Part shown: positions 47,123 through 56,637 of the stretch, piece by piece
Position numbering within the stretch: position 1 is the first letter of the stretch
Layout: every line of letters starts with the position of its first letter
Source of the DNA: Methanobrevibacter thaueri
GTDB lineage: Archaea; Methanobacteriota; Methanobacteria; Methanobacteriales; Methanobacteriaceae
Direction of reading: 5' to 3'
NCBI RefSeq assembly: GCF_003111625.1
Contig: NZ_MZGS01000032.1
Span: 1 to 63,977 of the forward strand
DNA: 63,977 nucleotides
Made by a program: the position numbers and the translations under genes
The notes under the pieces: model-generated
Seen by the model: only the letters and a program-made list of their open reading frames with translations
Told to the model about the DNA's origin: nothing
Database searches by the model: none

Positions 47123-47953
47123 CTATGGGTCCATTTTAAATTTAATATCTCTAAGAGTGGAAATTACAGGGACCAAAAAATACAGATAAATGAAATTGTT
47201 TGATATATTGTAATCTAGAAGGTTTATAAGGACTGTAAGCCCCATTATAATGTAAAATGTGTTGTAAATATATTTTTTCTCACTATCTGAAGGTTTGTTT
47301 TCTAAAAATCCCCTGTTTGAAGCATATCTGAACATTAACAGGAAGAAAATAATTGTTAACAGTATATTTATTCCAAGAACCACATTGGCCAGGAAAAATT
47401 GGGAGTAATTTCCTACAACCGAGGTTGAAAACGGAATGAATGAAATTGAAGCCAGATAAAATATACTTAGCCACAAATAAGGAATGTTCAAATTGGTGAT
47501 TTTCATGAATTCGTGGTGATACAGCCAGAATGAGCTGACCAATATAAAACTGACAAGAGTGATTCCGATTGTTGGAGTTATTGACTGGAGAAATGATGCA
47601 AAGTCCGCTGAGGAGGATATGACTATCTCAGGCAATGCGATACCGAAAACCAAAAGAGTCATTACCATTCCGAAAATACCGTCAGTCAAGCCGAGTATTC
47701 TACCGGGATCAACATCCATGTCTTTTTCAAATGACCGTTTGAGCTTTTCGTAATAACTCATTTTGATGTCGTCCAACTTTTCCTCAACAGCCGTATTGGA
47801 GTATTTTTCTTGAATATCCTCTTTAAGGTCATTGATTTTTTGAAGAGTCTCATCATCCAAATCATCGGTTAAATTCCAAAGGGCATCGCTGAGCTCTCCT
47901 TTTAAATCTTCAAAATCTACTGGGTCTTTAATATCCTCTTCAGAAATAAACAT
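47123..47953 (-). CDS. TMEM175/DUF1211-like membrane protein
   Basis: This 276-residue protein has a charged, probably coiled-coil N-terminal cytoplasmic region (about residues 1-85). Six hydrophobic helices follow. The first carries LTDGIFGMVMTLLVFGIALP, resembling the FSDxxFAI signature of TMEM175-type potassium channels, although the Phe-Ser is Leu-Thr. Bacterial and archaeal members are potassium channels or unassigned. The N-terminal extension is unusual. The ATG at 47953 overlaps its AGGTGATG ribosome-binding site; the alternative GTG lies one codon upstream. Confidence 0.6.
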   Translation of the reverse strand: MFISEEDIKDPVDFEDLKGELSDALWNLTDDLDDETLQKINDLKEDIQEKYSNTAVEEKLDDIKMSYYEKLKRSFEKDMDVDPGRILGLTDGIFGMVMTLLVFGIALPEIVISSSADFASFLQSITPTIGITLVSFILVSSFWLYHHEFMKITNLNIPYLWLSIFYLASISFIPFSTSVVGNYSQFFLANVVLGINILLTIIFFLLMFRYASNRGFLENKPSDSEKKYIYNTFYIIMGLTVLINLLDYNISNNFIYLYFLVPVISTLRDIKFKMDP

Positions 47954-47976
47954 CACCTAAAAATAAAAAAAGAAAT

Positions 47977-49287
47977 TTAGTTTAAAATTTCTTTCATGTG
48001 TTCCACACGCTTATTCACAAGTTCTGTTGTTCCCACATCTCTTCTGTGGTAAACATTACCCTTAACAAATCCGCATGCCTTTTCAGCTATCTTTTCAGCT
48101 TCCTCGATGCTGTCACCACTGGCCACTATACCCAAAGCTCTTGAGCCAGACAAGTGGATTCCATCATCTTCAGCTGAAACAGCCGCATAGAAGACCTTTG
48201 CGCCCATTTCCTCAATTGCCTGTTCATCGACTTCGATTAACTCGCCAGCATATTGGGTTTCAGGATATCCGTCAGGCACGATGTATTTACATACGCTAGC
48301 CTTGTCCTCGAATTCTACCTTATCAAGAGTGCCGTCGACAATAGCTTGGCAAACATCAATTAATGGAGTTTTAAGTAAAGGTAAAACGTTCATTGCTTCA
48401 GGATCGCCGAATCTTGCATTATATTCAATGAGTTTAGGTCCGTTAGCTGTCAGCATGAATTGACCATATAAAATTCCTTTGTAAGGTTCTGCTTCCTTAG
48501 CAATTGCTTCAATGGTTGCCTGCATGATTTCAACCGCTTTATCATAATCTTCCTGAGTTAAGAATGGCAATAATCCACCTACATCAGAGTATGAACCCAT
48601 TCCACCGGTGATTGCGCCGACATCTCCTTCAAATGCATGAGGATGGTCCTGTGCTGCAGGCATTGGTGCCAAGTTTTCACCGTCACAGAACGCTTGGATA
48701 GTGAATTCCTCACCTATCAATCTTTCTTCAATGATTACTTGGGCAAATCCACCCATCACATTGTCAATAACTTCACATGAGTATTCCTTTGCTTCCTCAT
48801 TATCTTTAAGATGGTCTCCGACGATTTTTACCCCTTTACCACCTGTTAATCCTACAGGCTTTACTACAACATCCTGATCGAATTCATCCAGGAATGCTGA
48901 TACGTCTTCTGAATTGTCAAATACCTTATAGATTAATGACCCTTCGATTTCATAGTCCTCAAAGAGTTTTCTCATGAATGATTTGTCAGTTTCAATTCTT
49001 GCCGCACTTTGGGTTGGTCCCACACATTTGATTCCATTTTTTTCAAGCTCATCGACTATTCCTTTTCCGAGTGGAGCTTCAGGACCTATAAATGCAATGT
49101 CTATACCCTTTTCAACGGCATATTCGGCTACCTTTTCAACTTCACCCTCATCTCCTTGCTTGAATTCAGCAATTTTTGACATTCCAGGGTTGACTTTACT
49201 CATGTAGCAATACAATTCAACATCATCTTTTAAACCATCAGCGATAGCATGTTCACGGGCACCAGTTCCAACAACTAAAACCTTCAT
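47977..49287 (-). CDS. purD: Phosphoribosylamine-glycine ligase
   Basis: This 436-residue ATP-grasp enzyme performs the second step of purine synthesis, joining glycine to phosphoribosylamine. The N-terminal [17 protein letters not shown] is the hallmark. The ATP-grasp region includes [18 protein letters not shown] and [10 protein letters not shown], and the conserved [11 protein letters not shown] contains metal ligands. The length is normal. It is a single minus-strand gene followed after 23 nt by the TMEM175-like gene. Confidence 0.97.
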   Translation of the reverse strand: MKVLVVGTGAREHAIADGLKDDVELYCYMSKVNPGMSKIAEFKQGDEGEVEKVAEYAVEKGIDIAFIGPEAPLGKGIVDELEKNGIKCVGPTQSAARIETDKSFMRKLFEDYEIEGSLIYKVFDNSEDVSAFLDEFDQDVVVKPVGLTGGKGVKIVGDHLKDNEEAKEYSCEVIDNVMGGFAQVIIEERLIGEEFTIQAFCDGENLAPMPAAQDHPHAFEGDVGAITGGMGSYSDVGGLLPFLTQEDYDKAVEIMQATIEAIAKEAEPYKGILYGQFMLTANGPKLIEYNARFGDPEAMNVLPLLKTPLIDVCQAIVDGTLDKVEFEDKASVCKYIVPDGYPETQYAGELIEVDEQAIEEMGAKVFYAAVSAEDDGIHLSGSRALGIVASGDSIEEAEKIAEKACGFVKGNVYHRRDVGTTELVNKRVEHMKEILN

Positions 49288-49398
49288 AATAAATTCTCCT
49301 ATTGGTTTATATTTTATTGTTAAAAATATTTATAATTATTTTTTTTAAAAAAAACTATTATATATTAAAAATTATATAGTTTAAATTGGTGAGGAACT

Positions 49399-50046
49399 AT
49401 GAGAAATAATAACATTATAATTATAGCATTGATTGTTATTGTCTTAATAGTCTTAGGTGTTTTTGTATTTACCCACTTGCCATCAGCAAGCCATGACGGT
49501 AAAATGAATACCCAAATAGACTTTTTAAGCCAAAGCACATTGAAAAATGGTGAAGCAGTGCAATTCTTACTTAAAGACGAACAGAATAACGCATTAGGAA
49601 CTCAAAACATTACTATTACTTTTGTAGAAAACGGTGTCAACCAAACCTACTCTGTCATTACAGATAATGAAGGTAAAGCATCACTTGTTTTAAACAATGA
49701 AAATCCAGGAAGCTATGATGTAATCGTTTCATATAACGGAACCGCAAAATACAACGGATGCAGCGCAAAACAAACAATTAACGTTGAAGAGGGAGCAGCT
49801 GAAACTACAGAAGCTTCAAATTCCGGTTCTCAACCTGCTACACAAAGCAACTCAAGCGCAGGTACATCAATGTATAATAATGGAAACTCCTCAAGCGCTC
49901 AATTATACTATGACAGCCAATACAATTTCTATTATGATCAAAATGGTATAATTCGTGGCGGACAAAATAACGGATACTCCGCAGACTACATTAGAGACAT
50001 CTATGAGTCTGGAAACATGGTTGACGAAGAGGGTAACTTACAATAA
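49399..50046 (+). CDS. Membrane-anchored Ig-like surface protein
   Basis: This 215-residue protein has an N-terminal signal anchor (IIIIALIVIVLIVLGVFVFTH). One Ig-like beta-sandwich of ~85 residues follows (LKNGEAVQFLLKDEQNNALG, NEGKASLVLNNENPGSYDV). The C-terminal half is Ser/Asn/Gln/Tyr-rich and low in complexity. The Ig fold resembles the repeats in the giant adhesin, but the protein is held by its N-terminus and lacks the Lys-rich C-terminus. GGTGAGGA precedes the ATG. Plus-strand CT- and T-rich sequence at 50049-50080 follows and probably ends transcription. Confidence 0.75.
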   Translation: MRNNNIIIIALIVIVLIVLGVFVFTHLPSASHDGKMNTQIDFLSQSTLKNGEAVQFLLKDEQNNALGTQNITITFVENGVNQTYSVITDNEGKASLVLNNENPGSYDVIVSYNGTAKYNGCSAKQTINVEEGAAETTEASNSGSQPATQSNSSAGTSMYNNGNSSSAQLYYDSQYNFYYDQNGIIRGGQNNGYSADYIRDIYESGNMVDEEGNLQ

Positions 50047-50048
50047 AC

Positions 50049-50080
50049 CCCCTCTCTTTTTCTTTTTTTTTGAAAAATAT
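50049..50080 (+). terminator. T-rich terminator of the Ig-like protein gene
   Basis: Polypyrimidine sequence with CCCCCTCTC and several T-runs directly follows the stop codon at 50044-50046. It fits a T-tract archaeal terminator without a hairpin. Confidence 0.5.
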
Positions 50081-50096
50081 TTTTTACACCACTACA

Positions 50097-50150
50097 TTTA
50101 AATACTTACACTTGCATATACAAGAGTATAATTGCATATGCAAGAGAGGT
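50097..50150 (+). promoter_or_regulatory. Promoter and tandem palindromic operators of the MATE-MarR-nitroreductase operon
   Basis: TTTAAATAC at 50097-50105 is a good TATA box, placing the transcription start near 50123-50128. The sequences TTGCATATACAA (50112-50123) and TTGCATATGCAA (50132-50143) are two copies of a 12-bp palindrome. The second is perfect and the centres are 20 bp apart, about two helical turns. Both lie on or next to the expected start site, so binding would block transcription. The MarR-type regulator encoded in the operon is the obvious ligand-responsive repressor. The ribosome-binding site is GAGAGGT at 50144-50150. Confidence 0.75.
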
Positions 50151-50155
50151 AAAGC

Positions 50156-51526
50156 ATGGAAAAAAATGAAAATGTAGAAATGATAACAGGTGACCCTAAA
50201 AAGGCGATAAACAAACTATCAATCCCAATTATAGCCAGTATGTTTTTGATATTCGCAAATAACATTATTGACAGCATATGGGTTGCGGGACTTGGGGCAG
50301 AACCCCTGGCCGCACTGGGATATGTCACACCCCTGTTCATGATAATGGTCGGATTCGGAAACGGACTAGGAGCCGGTGGTAACTCACTTATATCAAGATA
50401 CATTGGAGCTGAAGACAAGCATTCAGCAAACAATGCTGCAATACATAACCTGATTTTGAGTTTTATAGTCTCAATAATCATTACTGTCATATTCCTGACA
50501 TTCCTTAAGCCATTGCTTGTCCTAATGGGCGCATCATCCGTCTTGGATTATGCAATGGAATACGCTTTCATCATATTCGCATGGACATTTGGACTTTTGG
50601 TTCCTCCAATTGTCGGAGGGGCATTCAGGGCTGAAGGAGATATCAAAAGAGCCACAGTCCCAATAGCACTGGCTGCGATAATAAACATGATTTTGGATCC
50701 TATCTTCATTTATGTGCTGAACATGGGAATTGCAGGGGCAGCTTGGGCAACAGCAATCGGACCATTCATAAGCCTACTGTTAATGTTCTACTGGATATTC
50801 GTTAAAAAAGACACCTACCTTTCTTACAGCAGGAAAGACTTCCATAACAACTTCAAAATGTATAAGGATATCCTAGTGGTAGGTATTCCGGCAAGTCTCG
50901 AACAGCTGGTATTGTCCGTCCTTACAATATTCGTAAACTACATGCTCACAATAGTGTCCGGACCGACCTCAGTGGCCGTCTATACCGCAGGATGGAGAAT
51001 AGTGAACATCGGAATGCTTCCGGCAATAGGAATCGGAACCGCCGCAATATCAGTTGCCGGAGTGGCATATGGAGCTCGCAAATACGAAAACCTAAGGGTG
51101 ACCGCAAGATATGCGGTGAAAGTGGCTCTAATAGCATCAATAATCGTCTGCATAATTCTATATGTATTTGCAAACCAAATCGCATTGATATTTTCATATT
51201 CAGAAAACAGTGCAGGACTGGCACCCATGATAGCCGGTTTCCTACAGATAATGTGCCTGTTCATCCTATACGTGCCGTTTGGTGCAAGTGCAGGTAACGT
51301 GTTCCAGGGAGTTGGAAAAGGAACAATATCATTTTTCCTAACAACATTCAGGGAATTCATACTTGTGCTTATATTTGCATACCTTTTGGGATTCACATTC
51401 CACATGGGAGAATTCGGAATATACTGCGGAATGCTCCTTGGAGGGGGAATAGGTTCCCTGATATGTTATGCATGCATTGAACTGTACATCAACAAGCTGA
51501 TAAGGGGTAGGGAACATGCCGTTTGA
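50156..51526 (+). CDS. MATE family multidrug/cation efflux transporter
   Basis: This 456-residue membrane protein has about 12 helices in two homologous halves. The N-terminal half has PIIASMFLIFANNIIDSIWVAG and GNGLGAGGNSLISRYIG, typical of MATE proteins that export drugs or metabolites in exchange for H+ or Na+. It heads an operon with a MarR-type regulator and a nitroreductase, a layout seen for inducible detoxification. The marR start overlaps its last 11 nt. Confidence 0.9.
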   Translation: MEKNENVEMITGDPKKAINKLSIPIIASMFLIFANNIIDSIWVAGLGAEPLAALGYVTPLFMIMVGFGNGLGAGGNSLISRYIGAEDKHSANNAAIHNLILSFIVSIIITVIFLTFLKPLLVLMGASSVLDYAMEYAFIIFAWTFGLLVPPIVGGAFRAEGDIKRATVPIALAAIINMILDPIFIYVLNMGIAGAAWATAIGPFISLLLMFYWIFVKKDTYLSYSRKDFHNNFKMYKDILVVGIPASLEQLVLSVLTIFVNYMLTIVSGPTSVAVYTAGWRIVNIGMLPAIGIGTAAISVAGVAYGARKYENLRVTARYAVKVALIASIIVCIILYVFANQIALIFSYSENSAGLAPMIAGFLQIMCLFILYVPFGASAGNVFQGVGKGTISFFLTTFREFILVLIFAYLLGFTFHMGEFGIYCGMLLGGGIGSLICYACIELYINKLIRGREHAV

Positions 51527-51932
51527 TAAGGATATACCGACATCCCCATTGGTTTCACTGCTTCACAGGAAGCAAACAGCATTTCTAAACAACAGGCTAA
51601 AGGACGTTGACTTGAGTTCAGGATTATACCCGTTATTGGTAAAATCCTATAAGAACGAGGGAATAAGCCAGGAGGAACTGGCCGACGCCCTGCACATCAA
51701 CGAAAGTACAGTGACAAGAAACCTCGAAAAGCTTGAAAATAAGGGATTGATAACCAAAACCCCACAGAAAAGGAAAAAGATTATAAATGTAACAGCTGAA
51801 GGGGCCAAAATAGCCCAAACTGTTATGGACTATGATGATGAGTGGGATGAAAAGATAAGAAATTCCTTAAGCGATGAGGAATATGGCGATTTCAGAAAAT
51901 CACTTATAAAAATCTGTGAGGATTTAATATGA
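51516..51932 (+). CDS. MarR family transcriptional regulator
   Basis: This 138-residue protein has a winged helix-turn-helix: EGISQEELADALHINESTVTRNLEKLENKGLI at about residues 48-78, then the wing (KRKKIINVTAEG). Flanking dimerisation helices complete the MarR fold. It presumably autoregulates the operon through the palindromes at 50112-50143 and responds to a small aromatic or other toxic compound. It overlaps the transporter gene by 11 nt and the nitroreductase gene by 4 nt (ATGA). Confidence 0.92.
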   Translation: MPFDKDIPTSPLVSLLHRKQTAFLNNRLKDVDLSSGLYPLLVKSYKNEGISQEELADALHINESTVTRNLEKLENKGLITKTPQKRKKIINVTAEGAKIAQTVMDYDDEWDEKIRNSLSDEEYGDFRKSLIKICEDLI

Positions 51933-52462
51933 ACGAAACTATAGAAAACCTAAAAAGCAGAAGAAGTATCAGAAAATTCAAGGACGAACAGATAACAGAC
52001 GAGGAACTGAAAACAATCCTAGAGGCAGGAACCTATGCGCCAACCGGAAGAGGTGCCCAATCACCAAAGATTGTTGTAATCCAAAATCCTGAAACAATCA
52101 AAGAATTCTCAGCATGGAACAGAAGCTTCTTCCCAACAGAAGTGCCGGAAGACTTGGATCCGTTTTATGGCGGTAAAACATTGCTCATTGTTTTGGCAAA
52201 TACCGAATGGCCAACCTGGAAGGAAGACGGTTCAAGCGTATTGGCGGTTCTCGTTAACGCAGCACATGCCGTTGGTCTCGGATCATGCTGGATACACAGG
52301 GCATACGACGAATTCCATAGCGAAAAGGGAAAAGAGCTATTGAAAGAATGGGGAATTCCTGAAAGTTATGAGGGAGTAGGCCACGTTGTGTTGGGATATC
52401 CTGACATGGACGCTCCGGAACCATTGCCTAGAAAAGAAGACTACATCCACTTTGTGGATTAA
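51929..52462 (+). CDS. Nitroreductase family FMN protein
   Basis: This 177-residue flavoprotein has the family N-terminal signature (RRSIRKFKDEQITDEELKTILEAGTYAPTG), which binds the FMN phosphate. A later segment, AVGLGSCWIHRAYDEF, completes the fold. Such enzymes reduce nitro compounds, quinones or other electrophiles with NAD(P)H. It starts on the 4-nt overlap with marR, so it is translationally coupled. With the efflux pump it would form a detoxification unit. The substrate is unknown. Confidence 0.9.
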   Translation: MNETIENLKSRRSIRKFKDEQITDEELKTILEAGTYAPTGRGAQSPKIVVIQNPETIKEFSAWNRSFFPTEVPEDLDPFYGGKTLLIVLANTEWPTWKEDGSSVLAVLVNAAHAVGLGSCWIHRAYDEFHSEKGKELLKEWGIPESYEGVGHVVLGYPDMDAPEPLPRKEDYIHFVD

Positions 52463-52476
52463 AAAAAAGAAATTAA

Positions 52477-52499
52477 AGATGAGTTAATTTTACTCATCT
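52477..52499. terminator. Bidirectional terminator between nitroreductase and argS
   Basis: AGATGAGT (52477-52484) pairs with ACTCATCT (52492-52499) and reaches into the argS stop codon. The A-run after the nitroreductase stop gives a T-tract on the minus strand. Confidence 0.5.
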
Positions 52500-54198
52500 A
52501 CATTTTTTCAGGTGCACTTACACCTAAAATGTCTAAAGCGTTTTTAATAGTTATTTTTGCTCTATCAACCAAAATCAGTCTGGTATCTTCCACATCAGAA
52601 CCAATTACCTGTTCTGTTTTGTAGAACTTGTTGAATGAGCCTGCCAAATCCTGTGCGTATTGTGTGATATTGTGAACCCTCTTTTTGTTAGCACAATCTT
52701 CAACCACCTGTGGGAATTTAGCGATTTGGCGAATCAAGTCTTGTTCCGCCTCGTCAGGACTCCATTCATCGCTGACTGTTAATGAGCTAATGTCCTTGCC
52801 TGATTTCTTAAGCAATTTGCATGCCCTTGCATGTGCATATTGGATGGATGCGCAGCCTCTTTCAAAGCTTAATGCCTCATCCCACTTGAATGTCAAGTGC
52901 TTTTCAGGGGACAGTTTTGCAATGAAGAATCTTACGGCACCGATACCGATATCCTCTGCCATAGGAGCGATTTCATCATCGGTCAAGTCAGGGTTTCTTG
53001 ACTTGATTTCATCGGTTGCCCTTTTGACGGCCTCATCAATCAAATCATCAACAGATACGAATTTACCTCTTCTTGTTGACATTGATCCTTCAGGCAATGT
53101 GATGAACTCGTAGAATATTACTTCAGGAGGTGTCTGTCTGAATATCTCTTCAAATATTACCTTGATTTGTTTTGCGGCCAACTTATGGTCTGAGCCTAAA
53201 ATGTCAAGTACTGTATCTCCCAAAGTGGCTTTGTATTTGTGGTAAGCCAAATCACGAGTTGAATAAAGTGATGTGCCGTTTGAACGGCGCAATACAAATT
53301 CCTTTTCAATGTTGAAGTCTGTGAGATCGATGTAGAGAACATCATCCTCACGGGTGAACCCTTCCCTTTGGATATATTTTACAAGGTCGTCGACTTCACC
53401 GCTTCTTATGAACTGTCCTTCCCATACAAAATCATCGTGATTTATATTAATTCTTTGAAGTGTTTCCTTCATTCCGGAAAGACAACTTGAAACTACTTGC
53501 TCGAAGATTGCATTTAATTCCTCGTCTTCGCCTTCTTCATATTTTTGAATTAATTCATCTACCTTGTTTGCTAAATTTTCATCCTCTTCAACAGCCTTGT
53601 TGGCATCATAGTATAGCTTTCCGATTTTGTGGTCTAATTTCTCACCTTCATAATCCTCAATCTTTAGGCCACATTCGGTTATGCCGCACACGATGATTGC
53701 AATCTGCCTTCCCATATCGTTAACATAATATTGGGTTTCGACGTCCCTTCCTGCAAGTTTCAAAAGCCTTGCAAGGGAATCACCGAAAATGGAGTTTCTG
53801 ATGTGTCCGATGTGCAATGGACCATTCGGATTTGCTGAAGTGTGTTCCAAAATAATCTTTTCGTCATATTCCGGAAGCTGACCGTAGTTCTCGTCAACCT
53901 TTTGCAACAACAATTTTGAGAACTTGTCATAATCTATGAAGAAATTGACATAAGGTCCAAAGTTTTGAACTTTAGAGAAGATTTCCGGAACTTCAATCTT
54001 TTCGACTAGTTCCTTTGCAACTTCAGGAGGTGAAGTTCTCAACTTTTTAGTAAGTGCAAAAGCGATAGTACTTGCAAGATCCCCTAATTTAGGATTAGGA
54101 GGAAATTCCAGTTTAAAATCCCTATCAATTTCAACATCATATTGATCTAATGCCTTATTGATGGCATCAATAGCTTGTTTTTCAATTTCAAAATACAT
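52498..54198 (-). CDS. argS: Arginyl-tRNA synthetase
   Basis: This 566-residue class I synthetase charges tRNA-Arg. The N-terminal tRNA D-loop-recognition domain (about residues 1-110) leads into the HIGH motif in SANPNGPLHIGHIRNS. The second signature is SMSTRRGKF in place of KMSKS. A DALR anticodon-binding domain follows, ending LGVSAPEKM. The length is normal for archaeal ArgRS. It lies downstream of the signal peptidase gene (18 nt). Confidence 0.97.
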   Translation of the reverse strand: MYFEIEKQAIDAINKALDQYDVEIDRDFKLEFPPNPKLGDLASTIAFALTKKLRTSPPEVAKELVEKIEVPEIFSKVQNFGPYVNFFIDYDKFSKLLLQKVDENYGQLPEYDEKIILEHTSANPNGPLHIGHIRNSIFGDSLARLLKLAGRDVETQYYVNDMGRQIAIIVCGITECGLKIEDYEGEKLDHKIGKLYYDANKAVEEDENLANKVDELIQKYEEGEDEELNAIFEQVVSSCLSGMKETLQRININHDDFVWEGQFIRSGEVDDLVKYIQREGFTREDDVLYIDLTDFNIEKEFVLRRSNGTSLYSTRDLAYHKYKATLGDTVLDILGSDHKLAAKQIKVIFEEIFRQTPPEVIFYEFITLPEGSMSTRRGKFVSVDDLIDEAVKRATDEIKSRNPDLTDDEIAPMAEDIGIGAVRFFIAKLSPEKHLTFKWDEALSFERGCASIQYAHARACKLLKKSGKDISSLTVSDEWSPDEAEQDLIRQIAKFPQVVEDCANKKRVHNITQYAQDLAGSFNKFYKTEQVIGSDVEDTRLILVDRAKITIKNALDILGVSAPEKM

Positions 54199-54216
54199 TA
54201 ACTCACCTTATAATAA

Positions 54217-54642
54217 TTATAAACCTCTTAGCCAGAGGGAAAGATAACCAATTTTTGGAATGACAACCAAATTATCGCCTAATGTCACTACTTTTTCCTG
54301 TATTTGGCTTGCTTTAACATAATAAGGGTCTGCACGGTCATTGTTATCCCCCTTAATCACATACATCGTAGTTCCATTAATGTCCGTAATGTTGATGACC
54401 CTGTGAATCACCGGCTGGTCATACCATGCCGCATCATAAACGACAACATCACCCACTTGCACCTCTTCAGGGTTGAACTCATCAATGCCAAAGAAATTGG
54501 CCTTTTGAACCATCACGATGTCTCCCCTGTAAAATGCAGGTTCCATACTTCCTGAAACAACCACATTCAAGTGTTGTGCGGCAATCAAGACAATAATAAG
54601 AATTATTGCATAGGATGCAACTTCTTTCCAATCGATTTCCAT
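54217..54642 (-). CDS. Signal peptidase I (archaeal type)
   Basis: This 141-residue membrane protease removes signal peptides from secreted proteins, here presumably including the adhesins and the CobN-like protein. An N-terminal helix (ASYAIILIIVLIAAQ) is followed by the catalytic Ser in VVSGSMEPAFYRGD. The general base is His in DQPVIHRVINI, as in eukaryotic and archaeal enzymes, rather than Lys. The acidic residue region includes KGDNNDRADP. It lies 4 nt after hemL and before argS. Confidence 0.93.
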   Translation of the reverse strand: MEIDWKEVASYAIILIIVLIAAQHLNVVVSGSMEPAFYRGDIVMVQKANFFGIDEFNPEEVQVGDVVVYDAAWYDQPVIHRVINITDINGTTMYVIKGDNNDRADPYYVKASQIQEKVVTLGDNLVVIPKIGYLSLWLRGL

Positions 54643-54646
54643 TATA

Positions 54647-55921
54647 TTACCTTCTTCTTTTTTTGAATGCTGCTCCCAATCCTAATTCAATAGCATCAGA
54701 AGTCTTTTGTAAATCCTCCATACTATGAGCATTTGAAATGAAATTACACTCAAATTGAGATGGAGGGATGAATATGCCTTCTTTCAATAATGTCTTAAAG
54801 TATCTCAAGAATATCTTTCTGTCAGATTCCTGCGCATCGGCATAATTGTAAACTGGTGCAGGATTGAAATAAATTTGAAACATTGAAGCGAGTCCAACAG
54901 GCTGAACGTTATAGCCCTCATCATCAATGATTGATTGAATGTTTCCTCTAAGGAAATTGCCTTTTCTTTCCAATTCCTTATAGAAAGAGTCATCCAATTG
55001 TGCCATTGTGGAAATGCCCGCCTGGACAGATATCGGATTTCCGGAAAATGTTCCTGCCTGATAAACCGGACCTTGTGGAGCTATCAATTCCATAATCTCT
55101 TTTTTACCACAGAATGCTCCCATTGGAAGTCCTCCACCGACAATCTTACCCAATGTGGTTAAATCAGGAGTGACGCCATAATATTCCTGAGCTCCTCCAC
55201 GGGAAGCTCTAAAACCGGTGATCACCTCATCAAATATTAAAACTATGTTATTCTCTTCTGTGATTTTTCTAATAAACTCTAAAAATCCTGGTTTTGGTTC
55301 AATGCAACCGACATTACCCATTACCACTTCCATAATGATACAGGCAATGTTTTCTCCTTCTTTCTCAATCAGTTCGGTGAGAGCCTCTTCATCATTGAAC
55401 GGGACTGACAATGTGTTTTTAGTAGTGTCTTCAGGTATGCCCGGACTGTCAGGAAGAGTTGCAGCTCCGGAACCGCCTTTAACAAGCACATAATCATGAG
55501 CTCCATGATATGCCCCTTCAAACTTAACTATCTTGTCCCTGCCTGTGAAACCACGTGCCAATCTGATTGCACTCATTGTGGCTTCGGTTCCACTATTACA
55601 GAATCTCACCATTTCAGCGGATGGAATCCTGTCAATGACCTCTTTTGCAAGGGTAATCTCATTTTCGGTAGGAGCGCCATAGGCTGTACCGATAGTCAAT
55701 TGGTTGGAAACTTCCCTTACAACTTTAGGATTAGCATGACCCAAAATTAAAGGACCATAAGCTAAACAATGGTCTATGTAAGTTTTACCATCTTCATCTG
55801 TGATTTTAGATCCACCAGCACTTTTAACAAAAAATGGATAAGGTTTAAAAGCCCTTACAGGAGAATTTACTCCGCCAGGGAAATACTTTTTTGATTCATT
55901 GAACAATTCTTCGGAATACAT
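54647..55921 (-). CDS. hemL: Glutamate-1-semialdehyde 2,1-aminomutase
   Basis: This 424-residue PLP enzyme makes 5-aminolevulinate, the precursor of F430, B12 and sirohaem, by the C5 pathway. The N-terminal [13 protein letters not shown] and [18 protein letters not shown] match the family. The PLP-binding Lys lies in [14 protein letters not shown]. The length is standard. It is 9 nt downstream of cbiC, so cbiC-hemL-signal peptidase-argS appear to be one minus-strand unit. Confidence 0.97.
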   Translation of the reverse strand: MYSEELFNESKKYFPGGVNSPVRAFKPYPFFVKSAGGSKITDEDGKTYIDHCLAYGPLILGHANPKVVREVSNQLTIGTAYGAPTENEITLAKEVIDRIPSAEMVRFCNSGTEATMSAIRLARGFTGRDKIVKFEGAYHGAHDYVLVKGGSGAATLPDSPGIPEDTTKNTLSVPFNDEEALTELIEKEGENIACIIMEVVMGNVGCIEPKPGFLEFIRKITEENNIVLIFDEVITGFRASRGGAQEYYGVTPDLTTLGKIVGGGLPMGAFCGKKEIMELIAPQGPVYQAGTFSGNPISVQAGISTMAQLDDSFYKELERKGNFLRGNIQSIIDDEGYNVQPVGLASMFQIYFNPAPVYNYADAQESDRKIFLRYFKTLLKEGIFIPPSQFECNFISNAHSMEDLQKTSDAIELGLGAAFKKRRR

Positions 55922-55930
55922 TTTATCACA

Positions 55931-56560
55931 CTATAAATGTTGTATTAATGAGTTTACACATGCTACAGCAATCGGTGTTCCGCCTTTAGGTCCTTCAACA
56001 ATAATGTTTGGAATTTCTGAATTGTGTAAAGCCTCTTTTGAATCTGCGGCTCCTACAAAACCAACTGGAACTCCGACAATAGCTTTAAGATTCATTTCAC
56101 CTTTTGCATATAAGTCCATAGCTTCAAAAACAGCGGTTGGAGCATTACCTGAAACGACAATACCTTCAAAATCATTTGAAGCTGCATAACGCATTGCTGC
56201 AGCCGCTCTTGTAATCTGATTTTCCTTTGCGATTTTGACTACTTCCTCGTTTTTGATATAACACTCAACTTCCCCTTCATATCTTGTGATTCCATATTTA
56301 ACCATGTTAATGTCAGTTAAAATGGTCTCCTTATTTCTAAGGGAAGCCATAGCTGCATCTACAAAATCGGGACTGATTTTAACCAATTTTGCATATTCAG
56401 GATCTGCAGTTGAGTGTACAATCCTTTCAACGATGTCTCTTTCTATAGGTTCTAAATCTTTGACATCATCTCCAATAAGGCCACGGATAATTTCACGACT
56501 TTTGTTTGCAATATCCAAACCTTGTTTAGTTGATGCACCCATGAACATTTTGTCTGTCAT
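55931..56560 (-). CDS. cbiC: Cobalt-precorrin-8 methylmutase
   Basis: This 209-residue enzyme moves a methyl group from C11 to C12 in cobalt-precorrin-8 to give cobyrinate in B12 synthesis. Recognisable family features are RIVHSTADPEYAKLV with the active-site His, and the Gly-rich GVPVGFVGAADSKEAL near the C-terminus. The length matches the CbiC family. No ribosome-binding site is clear. The following gene is hemL, so two tetrapyrrole genes are linked here. Confidence 0.93.
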   Translation of the reverse strand: MTDKMFMGASTKQGLDIANKSREIIRGLIGDDVKDLEPIERDIVERIVHSTADPEYAKLVKISPDFVDAAMASLRNKETILTDINMVKYGITRYEGEVECYIKNEEVVKIAKENQITRAAAAMRYAASNDFEGIVVSGNAPTAVFEAMDLYAKGEMNLKAIVGVPVGFVGAADSKEALHNSEIPNIIVEGPKGGTPIAVACVNSLIQHL

Positions 56561-56637
56561 AAACTAATTTTTGAATTATATATATGTTAAATATTTTGTT
56601 AGTTTATATAAAATAAAATCAAAATGCTGATTGGAAA

